Source: PBB1 sp043738425 (lineage in GTDB: Bacteria; Pseudomonadota; Gammaproteobacteria; Burkholderiales; Burkholderiaceae_C). Taken from it: a stretch of DNA of 44,818 nucleotides. Where the stretch lies: contig JAYUGJ010000098.1 of assembly GCA_043738425.1 (NCBI GenBank), positions 1 through 44,818 on the forward strand, given 5' to 3'. Each line of letters opens with the position of its first letter. Within the stretch, counting starts at the first letter, position 1. The notes below the pieces were generated by a model. It did not search any database. It saw nothing but the letters and a program-made list of their open reading frames with translations, and had not been told where the DNA came from. Shown here in pieces: positions 35,557 through 43,388 of the stretch. The position numbers were made by a program, and so were the translations under genes.

Positions 35557-35919
35557 TCAACCGCCGGCGAATTTGACGCTGCGGCCGCTGGCCCGCAGCA
35601 GCTCGGCCACGCGCTCGCGGTGGTCGCCCTGGATTTCGATGACACCGTCTTTGGTGGTGCCGCCGGAGCCGCACGCCGCCTTCAATTCGCGGCCCAGCTG
35701 GGCCAGCGCCACGGCGTCCAACGCCAGGCCGCGGACCAGCGTCACGCCCTTGCCTTTGCGGCCTTGGGTTTCGCGCGAGATGCGCACGATGCCGTCACCC
35801 GCGGCCGGCGCGGCCGGCTTGCCGCAGCAGCATTGCGCCAGCGGCTGCCGGCACGCCGGGCACATGCGGCCGCTGTCGGTCGAATAAACCAGCTCGCCGT
35901 CGGCATTGCGGTTTTTCAT
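35557..35919 (-). CDS. Translation initiation factor Sui1-like (YciH family)
   Basis: The 120-aa protein has the SUI1 fold: VRISRETQGRKGKGVTLVRGL, then LGRELKAACGSGGTTKDGVIEIQGDHRERVAELL, the family's two conserved stretches. The N-terminal CPACRQPLAQCCCGK (about 20-34) is a cysteine cluster that may bind a metal. Bacterial members of this family (YciH) may influence initiation fidelity in some conditions, but the role is not firmly established. The stop is directly adjacent to the thioredoxin-like gene start, an operon. Confidence 0.93.
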   Translation of the reverse strand: MKNRNADGELVYSTDSGRMCPACRQPLAQCCCGKPAAPAAGDGIVRISRETQGRKGKGVTLVRGLALDAVALAQLGRELKAACGSGGTTKDGVIEIQGDHRERVAELLRASGRSVKFAGG

Positions 35920-36028
35920 GGCTTGGATGTTGTTCGCCGCATCGCGTGGGGTTCCAGCACACGCCGGGGCAGATCGCCCCGGCCCGCCGCCGCGCCATGG
36001 TCAGCACAGCAGCGCAGCGGCACCGCGA

Positions 36029-36556
36029 TCAGGCGGCTTTCTTGTTGTACGCGCTGCACCAGGCTTTGGCGCTGACGTGCTTGCCGGGGTACAGCGGGCA
36101 GGCACCTGCGGCGTCGCCTGCGGCACCGCCATACAACGCGCAATTGCTGCACGCCTGCCCAGCGGCGTACTGCGGAAACTTGGTCGCATTGGTCTGCGCT
36201 GCCACCGCCACATAGCCGAGCGCCGCAGCGGCTGCATCGGCCGGATCGACCATCGGCAACTTGCCGTAGGGGCCGGCGGCCGGTGCGGGCGTGCTGGTGG
36301 GTGCGGGTGCGGGTGCGGGCGCGGGTACGGGCGCGGGCGCGGGCTCGACCGGGGTCGCAGCGACTGGTGGCGTGGTGCCGGGGCCGATGCCGATTTGTGC
36401 GGGCGCGGTCGGCTCCACTGGTGCCGCCACGGTCGGTGCAGCGACGCTCGGGGAGGCAGCAGGCGCGGAGGTGGCCGCCTCTTTTTTCGAACACGCTGCG
36501 ACCAGCGAGACACCGGCCAGCGGCAAGATTTGAATGAAACGACGACGGGTACCCAT
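36029..36556 (-). CDS. High-potential iron-sulfur protein (HiPIP), predicted membrane-anchored by a lipobox
   Basis: The ATG at 36556 has a GGAG ribosome-binding site and gives 175 aa. The HiPIP core has four ligands: C136 and C139 in ACSNCALY, C153 in GACPLYPGKHV and C167 in AWCSAYNKK. The N-terminus MGTRRRFIQILPLAGVSLVAAC is a Tat-like signal (RRRF) ending in a lipobox (LVAAC, Cys22), so the protein may be lipid-anchored rather than soluble. Between the anchor and the core is a Pro/Ala/Val-rich linker of about 70 residues containing PA repeats encoded by a short tandem DNA repeat. HiPIPs carry electrons in the periplasm, often to the photosynthetic or respiratory chain. Confidence 0.92.
   Translation of the reverse strand: MGTRRRFIQILPLAGVSLVAACSKKEAATSAPAASPSVAAPTVAAPVEPTAPAQIGIGPGTTPPVAATPVEPAPAPVPAPAPAPAPTSTPAPAAGPYGKLPMVDPADAAAAALGYVAVAAQTNATKFPQYAAGQACSNCALYGGAAGDAAGACPLYPGKHVSAKAWCSAYNKKAA
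36290..36349. repeat. 6-bp tandem repeat in the HiPIP linker
   Basis: About nine copies of a GCGGGT/GCGGGC-type hexamer (GTGCGGGTGCGGGTGCGGGC then GCGGGTACGGGCGCGGGCGC), encoding Pro-Ala repeats on the minus strand. Copy-number change would alter the length of the linker between the lipid anchor and the HiPIP core without a frameshift. Confidence 0.85.
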
Positions 36557-36849
36557 AGCGAACTCCGGTTGCGACAAAAGCCGCATTTTGGCCGCAAGCC
36601 GCGGCAAGCAGCAGCACAGGTGGCACAGGCAACCGCTGCTATTACCACCACGGCCGGGCCGGCGACGCTGCACTGCTGCGCGCGCACGGTCATTGCACAC
36701 GGCCTGGCAGTTGCCCTGCCTGCGTTTGCAGCCGCAAGTTCACGCACACGGTGACCGGCAACCCCACCGCCTGCTTGCCACCCCACGCAGCGCTCGTGGC
36801 ACGATGTGAGGCTGTCCGATCCGATTCATCCACCCACTGAAACTTCGCC

Positions 36850-37230
36850 ATGGAAAACACCGCACCCAACCCACTCGCCGTCAAAGGCATCGTCATGGCC
36901 TGGCCGTCGACCGACGGCAAAGCATTCGCGCTGCGCTTGCAACTGCCCACCGGCCACATCGACCTCGAACTCGACGACACCGTGTTGAAGCAGCTGCTGA
37001 CCGCGTTGATGCAGTCGTCGGTCGCCTGCGCGCCCAAGCGCACCGACTTGCCGGTGCTCAAAGAAAGCGCCCTCGAAGCCGGCGTGCAGTTGCCTGTCAG
37101 CGGCATCGATGTGCTGCCGATCGACGGCGAGCGCAAGCGCGTGGTCATGCGCGTCGGCACGGTCGATTTCAATTTGATGATCGGCTCGACCGCCACCGCA
37201 AAAGCGCTGGCGGTGGCGTTGATGACCTGA
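36850..37230 (+). CDS. Conserved-looking hypothetical protein
   Basis: The 126-aa protein (MENTAPNPLAVKGIVMAWPS...) has no signal or membrane segment, and reads as a mixed alpha/beta fold. LALRLQLPTGHIDLELDD-like strands occur in the N-terminal half and RKRVVMRVGTVDFNLMIGSTATAKALAVALM at the end. I do not recognise the family. It lies between a divergent HiPIP gene and the moxR operon, about 260 bp upstream of moxR. The codon usage matches the rest of the chromosome, which supports it being a real gene. Confidence 0.7.
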   Translation: MENTAPNPLAVKGIVMAWPSTDGKAFALRLQLPTGHIDLELDDTVLKQLLTALMQSSVACAPKRTDLPVLKESALEAGVQLPVSGIDVLPIDGERKRVVMRVGTVDFNLMIGSTATAKALAVALMT

Positions 37231-37492
37231 CCGCGTGAGACCGGCGCGCGATGTTGCTACGCCGACATTGCGCGCGCGGCGAACGGCTGTGCGCAGATGA
37301 ACTCGTGTGTTGGTGGGCACGCATCCAACAATGCGAAACCTTCGTATCCATGGACGTCCGCTGCCACACCAGGTTCGACCGTTCGCCGCCGGTGCCCACA
37401 CGCGGCCGCCAAATTCACGACCGTGGTTGCCTATTCACGTCGCTTGCCAACTGCATTTGAGGTTGGTTGTTCAGCTTTGCACCGAGACACCG

Positions 37493-38494
37493 ATGGACGC
37501 CATGGCGACGACTTCAGACCTGACCCCCGCTGCCACACGTGACGATTTTCACCGGCTGCGTGACTACCTCGGGGGCCAGGTGCTGGGCCAGCCTGTGTTG
37601 GTCGAACGGCTGCTGGTGGCCTTGCTGGCCGACGGCCATTTGCTGGTCGAAGGCCCGCCCGGATTGGCCAAAACACGTGCGGTGAAGGCGCTGGCGCATG
37701 CGGTGGAATGCGACTTTCAACGGGTGCAGTTCACGCCCGACATGCTGCCGGCCGACCTCACCGGTTCAGACATCTACCGGCCCGACGAAGGCAGCTTTCG
37801 GTTTCAGCGCGGGCCGCTGTTCCACAACCTGATCCTGGCCGACGAGATCAACCGTGCGCCTGCCAAGGTGCAGTCGGCGCTGCTGGAAGCGATGGGCGAA
37901 CGGCAAATCAGTGTCGGCACCGCGACCTATGCGCTGCCGCCGTTGTTTTTGGTGATGGCCACGCAAAACCCGATCGAGCAAGAAGGCACCTACCCGCTGC
38001 CCGAGGCGCAACTCGACCGCTTCATGCTGCACACCTGCGTGGACTACCCGGACCGCGCGACCACCCGGCTGATCATGGCGCTGGCCGGCCGCGAGGCGCT
38101 GTCGGCAGTCGAGCTGCCGCCGCCGGCGCAGCGCTTGTTGCAAGCCAGTGTGTTCGCTGCACGGCGTGAGGTTTTAGACCTGACCCTGGCCGATTCGGTG
38201 GCCGACTACATCGCCGCGCTGGTCGACGCAACCCGCCGCCCTGCGCCCTACAGCGCCACGCTGGCCGGCTGGCTGCGCTGGGGTGTCAGCCCGCGCGCGG
38301 CGATTGCCATGGAGCGCGGCGCACGCGCGCTGGCCTGGCTGGACGGCCGCGACTACGTCAGCCCCGAAGACGTGCAGGCGATCGCGCCCGATGCGTTGCG
38401 CCACCGCTTGCTGCTGGACTACAGCGCGCAGGCCGCCCGTGTCACCGCGCAAGACTGTGTCGACGAGCTGCTGCGCAGCGTGCCAGCGCCTTGA
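37493..38494 (+). CDS. moxR: MoxR-type AAA+ ATPase
   Basis: I start at ATG 37493 (333 aa); ATG 37502 is an alternative, both without a strong Shine-Dalgarno sequence. The Walker A motif GPPGLAKT is at 54-61 and Walker B LILADE at 113-118. Also present are sensor 1 (MATQNPIEQEGTYPLPEAQLDRFML) and a C-terminal lid (YSATLAGWLRWGVSPRAAIAMERGARALAWL). MoxR ATPases act as chaperones for VWA-domain partners in maturation of protein complexes. The following genes encode exactly such partners. Its stop overlaps the beginning of the next gene region. Confidence 0.95.
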   Translation: MDAMATTSDLTPAATRDDFHRLRDYLGGQVLGQPVLVERLLVALLADGHLLVEGPPGLAKTRAVKALAHAVECDFQRVQFTPDMLPADLTGSDIYRPDEGSFRFQRGPLFHNLILADEINRAPAKVQSALLEAMGERQISVGTATYALPPLFLVMATQNPIEQEGTYPLPEAQLDRFMLHTCVDYPDRATTRLIMALAGREALSAVELPPPAQRLLQASVFAARREVLDLTLADSVADYIAALVDATRRPAPYSATLAGWLRWGVSPRAAIAMERGARALAWLDGRDYVSPEDVQAIAPDALRHRLLLDYSAQAARVTAQDCVDELLRSVPAP

Positions 38495-38505
38495 GGCCAC
38501 GGTCG

Positions 38506-39591
38506 ATGGCGCAGTGGCCCTTGTCTTCGGTGACGCCATCGGTGGTCGATCGGTTGTTGCCTGATCTCGATGTGCTGGTTGCCTTGCGCGGCGCAGCACA
38601 CGGCATGGATTTGCGCATGCGCCAACCGGCCGCCGCGCAGCTGCAGGGCGGCCACCGCAGCGCGCACCGCGGCCGCGGTCTGGAATTCGATGAAGTGCGG
38701 CTGTATGCGCCGGGCGACGACGCGCGCAGCATCGATTGGCGCGTGACCGCGCGGCGCGGCCGGCCGCACACCAAGCTGTTCCGCGAAGAACGCGAGCGGC
38801 TGGTGTGGCTGCTGGCCGACCTGCATCCGGGGCTTTACTTCGGCAGCCGCTGCCAGCTGAAGTCGGCCCTGCTGCTGCGCGCCGCAGCCTGGCTGGCGTG
38901 GGTCACCGTCACCGCAGGCGACCGGTTGGGCGCGGTCATTCGCAGCGCTGGCGACGCCACGGCGCAGGTGGTGCCTACACCGCAGGTGATCGGGACACCG
39001 CAGGTGATCGGACCACCACAGGTGATCGGACCACCGCAGGTGATCGGGACACCGCAGGTGCTGCCGCCGCGCTCGCGCGAGATCGGCGCACTGGCCGTGC
39101 TGCAAGCGCTGGTGCAGCAGCAGCCGCGTGCACCGGGTGCGGTCGGCGCAGCGCAGCTCAGCCCGGCGCACGACGCCACTCACCCGCCACCGCTGGGCAG
39201 TTTCGGCCACGCCATCGGCACGCTGCGGCCACTCGCGCGCAGCGGCAGCACGGTGGTGGTGTTGAGCGATTTCAGCGACACCGGTGCCGCGGCCGACGCG
39301 GCCGATGCGGCGCTGGCCGCTCTGGCGATGCGCGCCGAATGCCGGCTGATTTGGCTGACCGATGCACTCGAACGCGACGGCCTGCCGGCGGGTGCGTTTC
39401 GCGTCGGGCTGCCGGGTCGGCTGTGGTCGCTCGATGGGGCGGCCAGCCGCACCGCGTGGTCGGCCACCTGGGCGCAGCGCGAACGCCGCGTCACCGAGCT
39501 GAGCCGCCGCCTGCGCTTGCCGCTGCTGCGCCTGGACACCGGCGACGACCTGGCGCAGTGCATGCCGGCGTTCATCAGCGGGTCACGATGA
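38506..39591 (+). CDS. DUF58 domain protein of the MoxR/Bat system
   Basis: The 361-aa protein starts at ATG 38506, 12 bp after the moxR stop; GAGG at 38493-38496 is a possible ribosome-binding site. The DUF58 core motif is clear: GRGLEFDEVRLYAPGDDARSIDWRVTARRGRPHTKLFREERER. A VWA-like C-terminal half contains TVVVLSDFSDTG. Near residues 158-190 there is an array of TPQVIG repeats encoded by an 18-bp DNA repeat. DUF58 proteins link MoxR with Bat components. The TGA overlaps the ATG of the next gene in an ATGA junction. Confidence 0.9.
   Translation: MAQWPLSSVTPSVVDRLLPDLDVLVALRGAAHGMDLRMRQPAAAQLQGGHRSAHRGRGLEFDEVRLYAPGDDARSIDWRVTARRGRPHTKLFREERERLVWLLADLHPGLYFGSRCQLKSALLLRAAAWLAWVTVTAGDRLGAVIRSAGDATAQVVPTPQVIGTPQVIGPPQVIGPPQVIGTPQVLPPRSREIGALAVLQALVQQQPRAPGAVGAAQLSPAHDATHPPPLGSFGHAIGTLRPLARSGSTVVVLSDFSDTGAAADAADAALAALAMRAECRLIWLTDALERDGLPAGAFRVGLPGRLWSLDGAASRTAWSATWAQRERRVTELSRRLRLPLLRLDTGDDLAQCMPAFISGSR
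38974..39066. repeat. 18-bp tandem repeat inside the DUF58 gene
   Basis: About five units of CAGGTGATCGGNNCACCG (one unit ends GCTGCCG) encode the repeated peptide (T/P)PQVIG. The repeat sits in the middle of the DUF58 gene, between two predicted structural regions, and is not a feature of the family that I recall. Confidence 0.9.
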
Positions 39592-40139
39592 GCGCGGCAT
39601 TGGCATCGGTATCGGCAGCAGCATCGGCAGCGACATCAGCAGCGCCCGCGGCACCGTGGTTGACGCAATTGGCGGCCGACCGCACGCCGCCGCCGCTCGG
39701 TTGGTGGCAGCTGGCACCGGGCTGGTGGCTGGTGATTTTTTTGGGCCTGGTGGCGCTCGAGATCGGCCTGCGCTGGTGGCGACAACGCCGCACGCCCGCA
39801 GCGCGTTGGCATCGCACCGCGCGGCGCGGGTTGGCGCGGCTGCACCAGCTGAGTCAGGCGCGGCACACGCCCACCGACGACGCCACCCTGGCGCGCGAAC
39901 TGCAGCTGCTGCTGCGCCGCTATGCGTTGGCGCGCTACGGCCGCGACACGGTGGCGGCGTTGAGCGGCGACGCCTGGATCGCGTTCGTCGTGGGCCACGG
40001 CGGGCGCGACTGGTCGGGCGACAGCGGCCGTGCGTTGCTGTGCTGCGCGTACAGCGGCAGCGTCGCACCCAGCGCTGCGGCGCACCGTGCGCGCTGGTTG
40101 AGCGGCGCGCGCGCATTCGTCCGACAGGCCCGCACGTGA
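39588..40139 (+). CDS. DUF4381 membrane protein of the Bat operon
   Basis: The 183-aa protein begins MSAALASVSAAASAATSAAP (an Ala/Ser repeat region), then DRTPPPLGWWQLAPGWWLVIFLGLVALEIGLRWW, the family's signature Trp-rich segment with one membrane helix at about 40-60. The soluble C-terminal part contains LLRRYALARYGRDTVAALSGDAWIAFV. It overlaps the DUF58 stop (ATGA) and the next gene's GTG (GTGA), so translation is coupled throughout. Members of this family sit next to MoxR-associated VWA proteins; biochemical function is unknown. Confidence 0.85.
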   Translation: MSAALASVSAAASAATSAAPAAPWLTQLAADRTPPPLGWWQLAPGWWLVIFLGLVALEIGLRWWRQRRTPAARWHRTARRGLARLHQLSQARHTPTDDATLARELQLLLRRYALARYGRDTVAALSGDAWIAFVVGHGGRDWSGDSGRALLCCAYSGSVAPSAAAHRARWLSGARAFVRQART

Positions 40140-41191
40140 TCCACATCGAATGGCCATGGATGCTGCTGGCGCTGCCGCTGCCGTGGCTGCTGGCACGCTT
40201 TCGGCCCGCAGCCGCGCCCCGCACGGTGGCGCTGTACTTTCCGTTTGCCGCGCAAGTGGCTGCCAGCGCGCCACCGGCCGCGCAGCGCATGCTGCGCTGG
40301 CGGCTGGGTTTGTTTGCGCTGGTGTGGTTGCTGTTGATCACCGCGGCGGCACGCCCGCAATGGCTGGGCGCGCCGCAACCGGTGGCCGACAGCGGGCGAC
40401 GGCTGCTGCTGGCGGTCGACACCTCGGGCTCGATGGCCGCGCGCGATATGGAAGGCCGCGAAAGCCGCCTGCAGGTGGTCAAAAAAGTGGCCGGCCGATT
40501 CATCGAACGCCGCCACGGCGACCAGGTCGGGCTGATCTTGTTCGGCACCCGCCCGTACCTGCAGGCCCCGTTGAGTACCGATCTGCGCACGGTGAACCAG
40601 TTTTTGCAAGAAGCGAACATCGGCATGGCAGGGCCGGCCACCGCGCTGGGCGACGCGATCGGCCTGGCGCTGAAGCAGCTGCGCGCGGCGCGCAATGCCA
40701 TCGGCGCGCCTGCCTCCGATGCCAATGCGAATGCCAATGCCAACCCCAACGCTGACGCCAGCGCGGACCCCAACGCCGATGCGGCAAGCAACCGCGCCGA
40801 CATCGGCCGCACCGTGCTGGTGTTGCTGACCGACGGCCGCAGCACTGCCGGCGAAATGCCGCCGCTGCAGGCCGCGCGTTGGGCTGCGGCCGCGGGCTTG
40901 CGGATCTACACCATCGGCGTGGGTGGCGGCGGCGACGAAGACAGCGACCTCGACGAACCAACGCTGCGTGCGATCGCCACCGCGACGGGGGGCGCGTACT
41001 TTGCCGCCACCGACGCCGCCGCGCTGCAAGCCGCATATACGCAGATGGACCAGCTGGAACCTGCCGCTGCCCCCGACCAGTGGGTGCAGCCCAGCGACGA
41101 GTGGTTTGCCTGGCCGCTGGCGTTGGCATTGCTGTTGAGCGTGCCCGCCGTCGCGTTGCGCGCACACACCTGGGGGCCGCGGTGGAGTTGA
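40136..41191 (+). CDS. batA: BatA-like VWA-domain membrane protein
   Basis: A GTG at 40136 overlaps the preceding stop and gives 351 aa. An N-terminal membrane helix (MLLALPLPWLLARF) is followed by a second (LGLFALVWLLLITAA), then a VWA domain (about 90-300) with MIDAS residues D95-T-S-G-S99, the Thr of GPATALGD and LLTDGRS. C-terminal helix WPLALALLLSVPAVAL. Inside the VWA domain, around residues 200-225, a low-complexity insertion of Asn/Ala/Asp (ANANANANPNADASADPNAD) is encoded by a GCCAAT-type 6-bp repeat. BatA and BatB are metal-ion-dependent adhesion domains in the inner membrane, facing the periplasm. Confidence 0.93.
   Translation: MIHIEWPWMLLALPLPWLLARFRPAAAPRTVALYFPFAAQVAASAPPAAQRMLRWRLGLFALVWLLLITAAARPQWLGAPQPVADSGRRLLLAVDTSGSMAARDMEGRESRLQVVKKVAGRFIERRHGDQVGLILFGTRPYLQAPLSTDLRTVNQFLQEANIGMAGPATALGDAIGLALKQLRAARNAIGAPASDANANANANPNADASADPNADAASNRADIGRTVLVLLTDGRSTAGEMPPLQAARWAAAAGLRIYTIGVGGGGDEDSDLDEPTLRAIATATGGAYFAATDAAALQAAYTQMDQLEPAAAPDQWVQPSDEWFAWPLALALLLSVPAVALRAHTWGPRWS
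40716..40796. repeat. 6-bp tandem repeat inside the batA VWA domain
   Basis: GATGCCAATGCGAATGCCAATGCC and the following GCCAACCCCAACGCTGACGCC form hexamer repeats with consensus GCNAAY, encoding an Ala-Asn/Asp insertion in a loop between two VWA strands. The surrounding strands (LKQLRAARNAI and VLVLLTDGRS) are intact, so the insertion is a loop expansion. Confidence 0.8.
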
Positions 41192-42375
41192 TTGCCCAAC
41201 TGCAGTCGCACGCCGAGCGCCTGGCTGCCGGCGTCACGACCGGCTTCCATTTTTTGCGCCCGACCTGGCTGGCCGCGCTGCCGCTGTTGTGGCTGCTTAC
41301 CGCCTGGCTGGCACAGCGCAGTGCGGCCGCCGGTGCCTGGGGCCGGCACATCGACGCGCCATTGCTGCAAGTGCTGCAGCTGGCCGAACCGGTGGCGGCC
41401 GAAGCCCAGCCCGCGCACGACCGCCGCACACCCTGGCGCTGGCTGCTGCTGGCGTGGACGCTGGCGGTGCTGGCGCTGGCCGGTCCGGCCTGGCAGCGCG
41501 AACCGGCGGTGGCCTATGCGTCGCCCGACAGCTGGGTGCTGGTGCTCGACTTGTCACCGTCGATGGCGTCTATAGACCTGGCACCCGACCGCACCACCCG
41601 CGCCCGCTACGCCATCGACGATCTGCTGCGCGCCGCCAACGGCGCGAAAGTCGCGTTGCTGGTGTTCAGCAACGAGGCCTACACGGTGGCACCGCTGACC
41701 GACGACGTGGCCACGCTGCGCGGCCTCACCGGCCCGCTGCTGCCCGACATCTTGCCGACCCGCGGCGACCAACTGGCCCCCGCACTGGCGATGGCGCAGT
41801 TGCTGCTGGAACGCGCAGCGGCCAGCGGCGGCCAGGTGGTGGTGCTGACCGATGGGTTCGTCGATGGGGTGACCAAGCCGACCAAAGACGGCCGCAAAGA
41901 CGACAGCGCGGACGACGCACTCAGCGCTGCCGCGCGATTGCGCGAACGCGGCTCCAACCTGCAGGTGGTGGCGATTGGCGCTGCAGCCACCGCAGAGCCG
42001 ACGGGCGTGCCCACCGACACGCCAGCCAGTGCAGCCGACACGGCACGCGGTGCGGCGGGGGTGGCAGGGGTGGCGAAGGTTGCAGCCGGGGTCGCGACAT
42101 CAGCTGCCAGCGGCGTAACCACAACCACCGCCACCGCCACCGCCACCGCGCCCGACCGCGCGCTGCTGCAACGCCTGGCCAGCGCGGGTGGCGGGCGGGT
42201 GTTCGAGCTCGGCGATATCGCCGCGCTCGCTGCCGACCTGCGCTCGCGTGCCAGCCGCAACACCGCCACCGTGGCCGACGCGCCGGCCACCCGCTGGCGC
42301 GATGCCGGTGTCTGGTTGCTGCCACTGGTGCTGCTGTTTGCCGCGCTGCTGTCGCGCCGCGGCTGGTGGGCCTGA
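41182..42375 (+). CDS. batB: BatB-like VWA-domain membrane protein
   Basis: The start is GTG 41182, or TTG 41188, which overlaps the batA stop; GTG gives 397 aa. Membrane helix 1 (LAALPLLWLLTAWLA) and 2 (WRWLLLAWTLAVLALAG) precede the VWA domain with MIDAS D123-L-S-P-S127, then RGDQLAPALAMAQ and VVLTDGF. C-terminal helix VWLLPLVLLFAALLS. A low-complexity region (TTTTATATATA; nt about 42120-42150, encoded by ACCGCC repeats) separates the domain from a final strand. BatB partners BatA in a complex with MoxR and DUF58. Confidence 0.92.
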   Translation: MELIAQLQSHAERLAAGVTTGFHFLRPTWLAALPLLWLLTAWLAQRSAAAGAWGRHIDAPLLQVLQLAEPVAAEAQPAHDRRTPWRWLLLAWTLAVLALAGPAWQREPAVAYASPDSWVLVLDLSPSMASIDLAPDRTTRARYAIDDLLRAANGAKVALLVFSNEAYTVAPLTDDVATLRGLTGPLLPDILPTRGDQLAPALAMAQLLLERAAASGGQVVVLTDGFVDGVTKPTKDGRKDDSADDALSAAARLRERGSNLQVVAIGAAATAEPTGVPTDTPASAADTARGAAGVAGVAKVAAGVATSAASGVTTTTATATATAPDRALLQRLASAGGGRVFELGDIAALAADLRSRASRNTATVADAPATRWRDAGVWLLPLVLLFAALLSRRGWWA

Positions 42376-43388
42376 TGGCACGCCGAACGAATGCCGCAGC
42401 AGGAGCCGGCTTGCGTGCGCTGACCTGCACCTGGGCATCTGCGCCGGCTCTGCTGGTGGCACTGCTGGTGGCGCTGCTGGTGGCGCTACCGGCCTGCCAG
42501 GCGCAGGCGCAAAGCCGCGCATCGGCCTGGTGGCGCACCGCCGACCAGCGTGCCGAGGCCGCGTTGCGCGCAGGCGATGCGGCCACCGCCGCGCGCACCT
42601 ACACCGACCCGCGCCGCCGCGCCTATGCGCAAGCGCGGGCCGGCGACCACCACGGCGCGGCGGCCACGTATGCGGCGCTCGACGATGCCGAGTCGGCATT
42701 CAACCGTGGCAACGCCCTGGCGCGCGCCGGTGAGCTGCGCGCGGCGTTGCAGGCGTATGACGCCGCGCTGGCAAAAAACCCGGCCGACCGCGCCGCGCAG
42801 CGCAACCGCGCGTTGGTCGAAAAAGCGCTGGGGCCACCGCCGCAACTCGGCGGCCAGACCAACGGGCAGGCGCAAGGGCCGTCGCCGATTGCCGGTGGCT
42901 CGGCCGCACAACTGCGCGCTGCGCCCGCCGCGCCGGGCCCACGCGGCCCCGATCAACCGGGTGCCGGCGCGGACACCGGCGATGCGCGCGGGCCCGCCAA
43001 CCCGTCAGCGGTGCCACGGGCGGTGCCACCGACCCGCCCAAACAACGGCACGCCCGACACGCCGGCAGCCAACGCGAATGCGCAGCCGAAAAACGGTGCG
43101 ACACGCACCGAGCCCGCACCGGCAGCCAAGGTCGATGACGCGGCCAAGGCGCGCCGCGATTTGAGTCAACCCGACGGCCCGCCTGCATTGGCAGCCAGCG
43201 CAGGCGGGCGCGGCGATGCGCCGTCGTCCGGCCGCACCGACGCGCGCCAGCCCGCGCGCCCGCCGCCCACCGAACAGCAACTGGCCGAAGACCAATGGCT
43301 GCGCCGCCTGCCCAACGATGCCAGCGGCCTGCTGCGGCGCAAATTTTTGATTCAGCACCTGATCCGCGAAGGCAGCCCACCGCCATGA
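42375..43388 (+). CDS. batC: BatC-like TPR lipoprotein or secreted protein
   Basis: The 337-aa protein starts at an ATG overlapping the batB stop (TGATG). The hydrophobic N-terminus (ALLVALLVALLVALPACQA) is a signal, lipobox-like at PAC, built of three 12-bp repeats. Residues 55-150 form TPR-like helical pairs (WRTADQRAEAALRAGDAATAA, SAFNRGNALARAGELRAALQAYDAAL). A Pro/Ala-rich, repetitive, probably disordered C-terminal half of 150 residues follows, with the conserved end WLRRLPNDASGLLRRKFLIQH. The last motif is typical of BatC-type proteins. It supplies a protein-protein interaction surface in the periplasm. Confidence 0.85.
   Translation: MARRTNAAAGAGLRALTCTWASAPALLVALLVALLVALPACQAQAQSRASAWWRTADQRAEAALRAGDAATAARTYTDPRRRAYAQARAGDHHGAAATYAALDDAESAFNRGNALARAGELRAALQAYDAALAKNPADRAAQRNRALVEKALGPPPQLGGQTNGQAQGPSPIAGGSAAQLRAAPAAPGPRGPDQPGAGADTGDARGPANPSAVPRAVPPTRPNNGTPDTPAANANAQPKNGATRTEPAPAAKVDDAAKARRDLSQPDGPPALAASAGGRGDAPSSGRTDARQPARPPPTEQQLAEDQWLRRLPNDASGLLRRKFLIQHLIREGSPPP

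Noticed and set aside
37516..37527. The REP-like word AGACCTGACCCC at the start of moxR, and a near-match at 38176-38187
   Set aside because: Both lie in frame inside a conserved gene and encode acceptable residues, so chance or coding constraint explains them.
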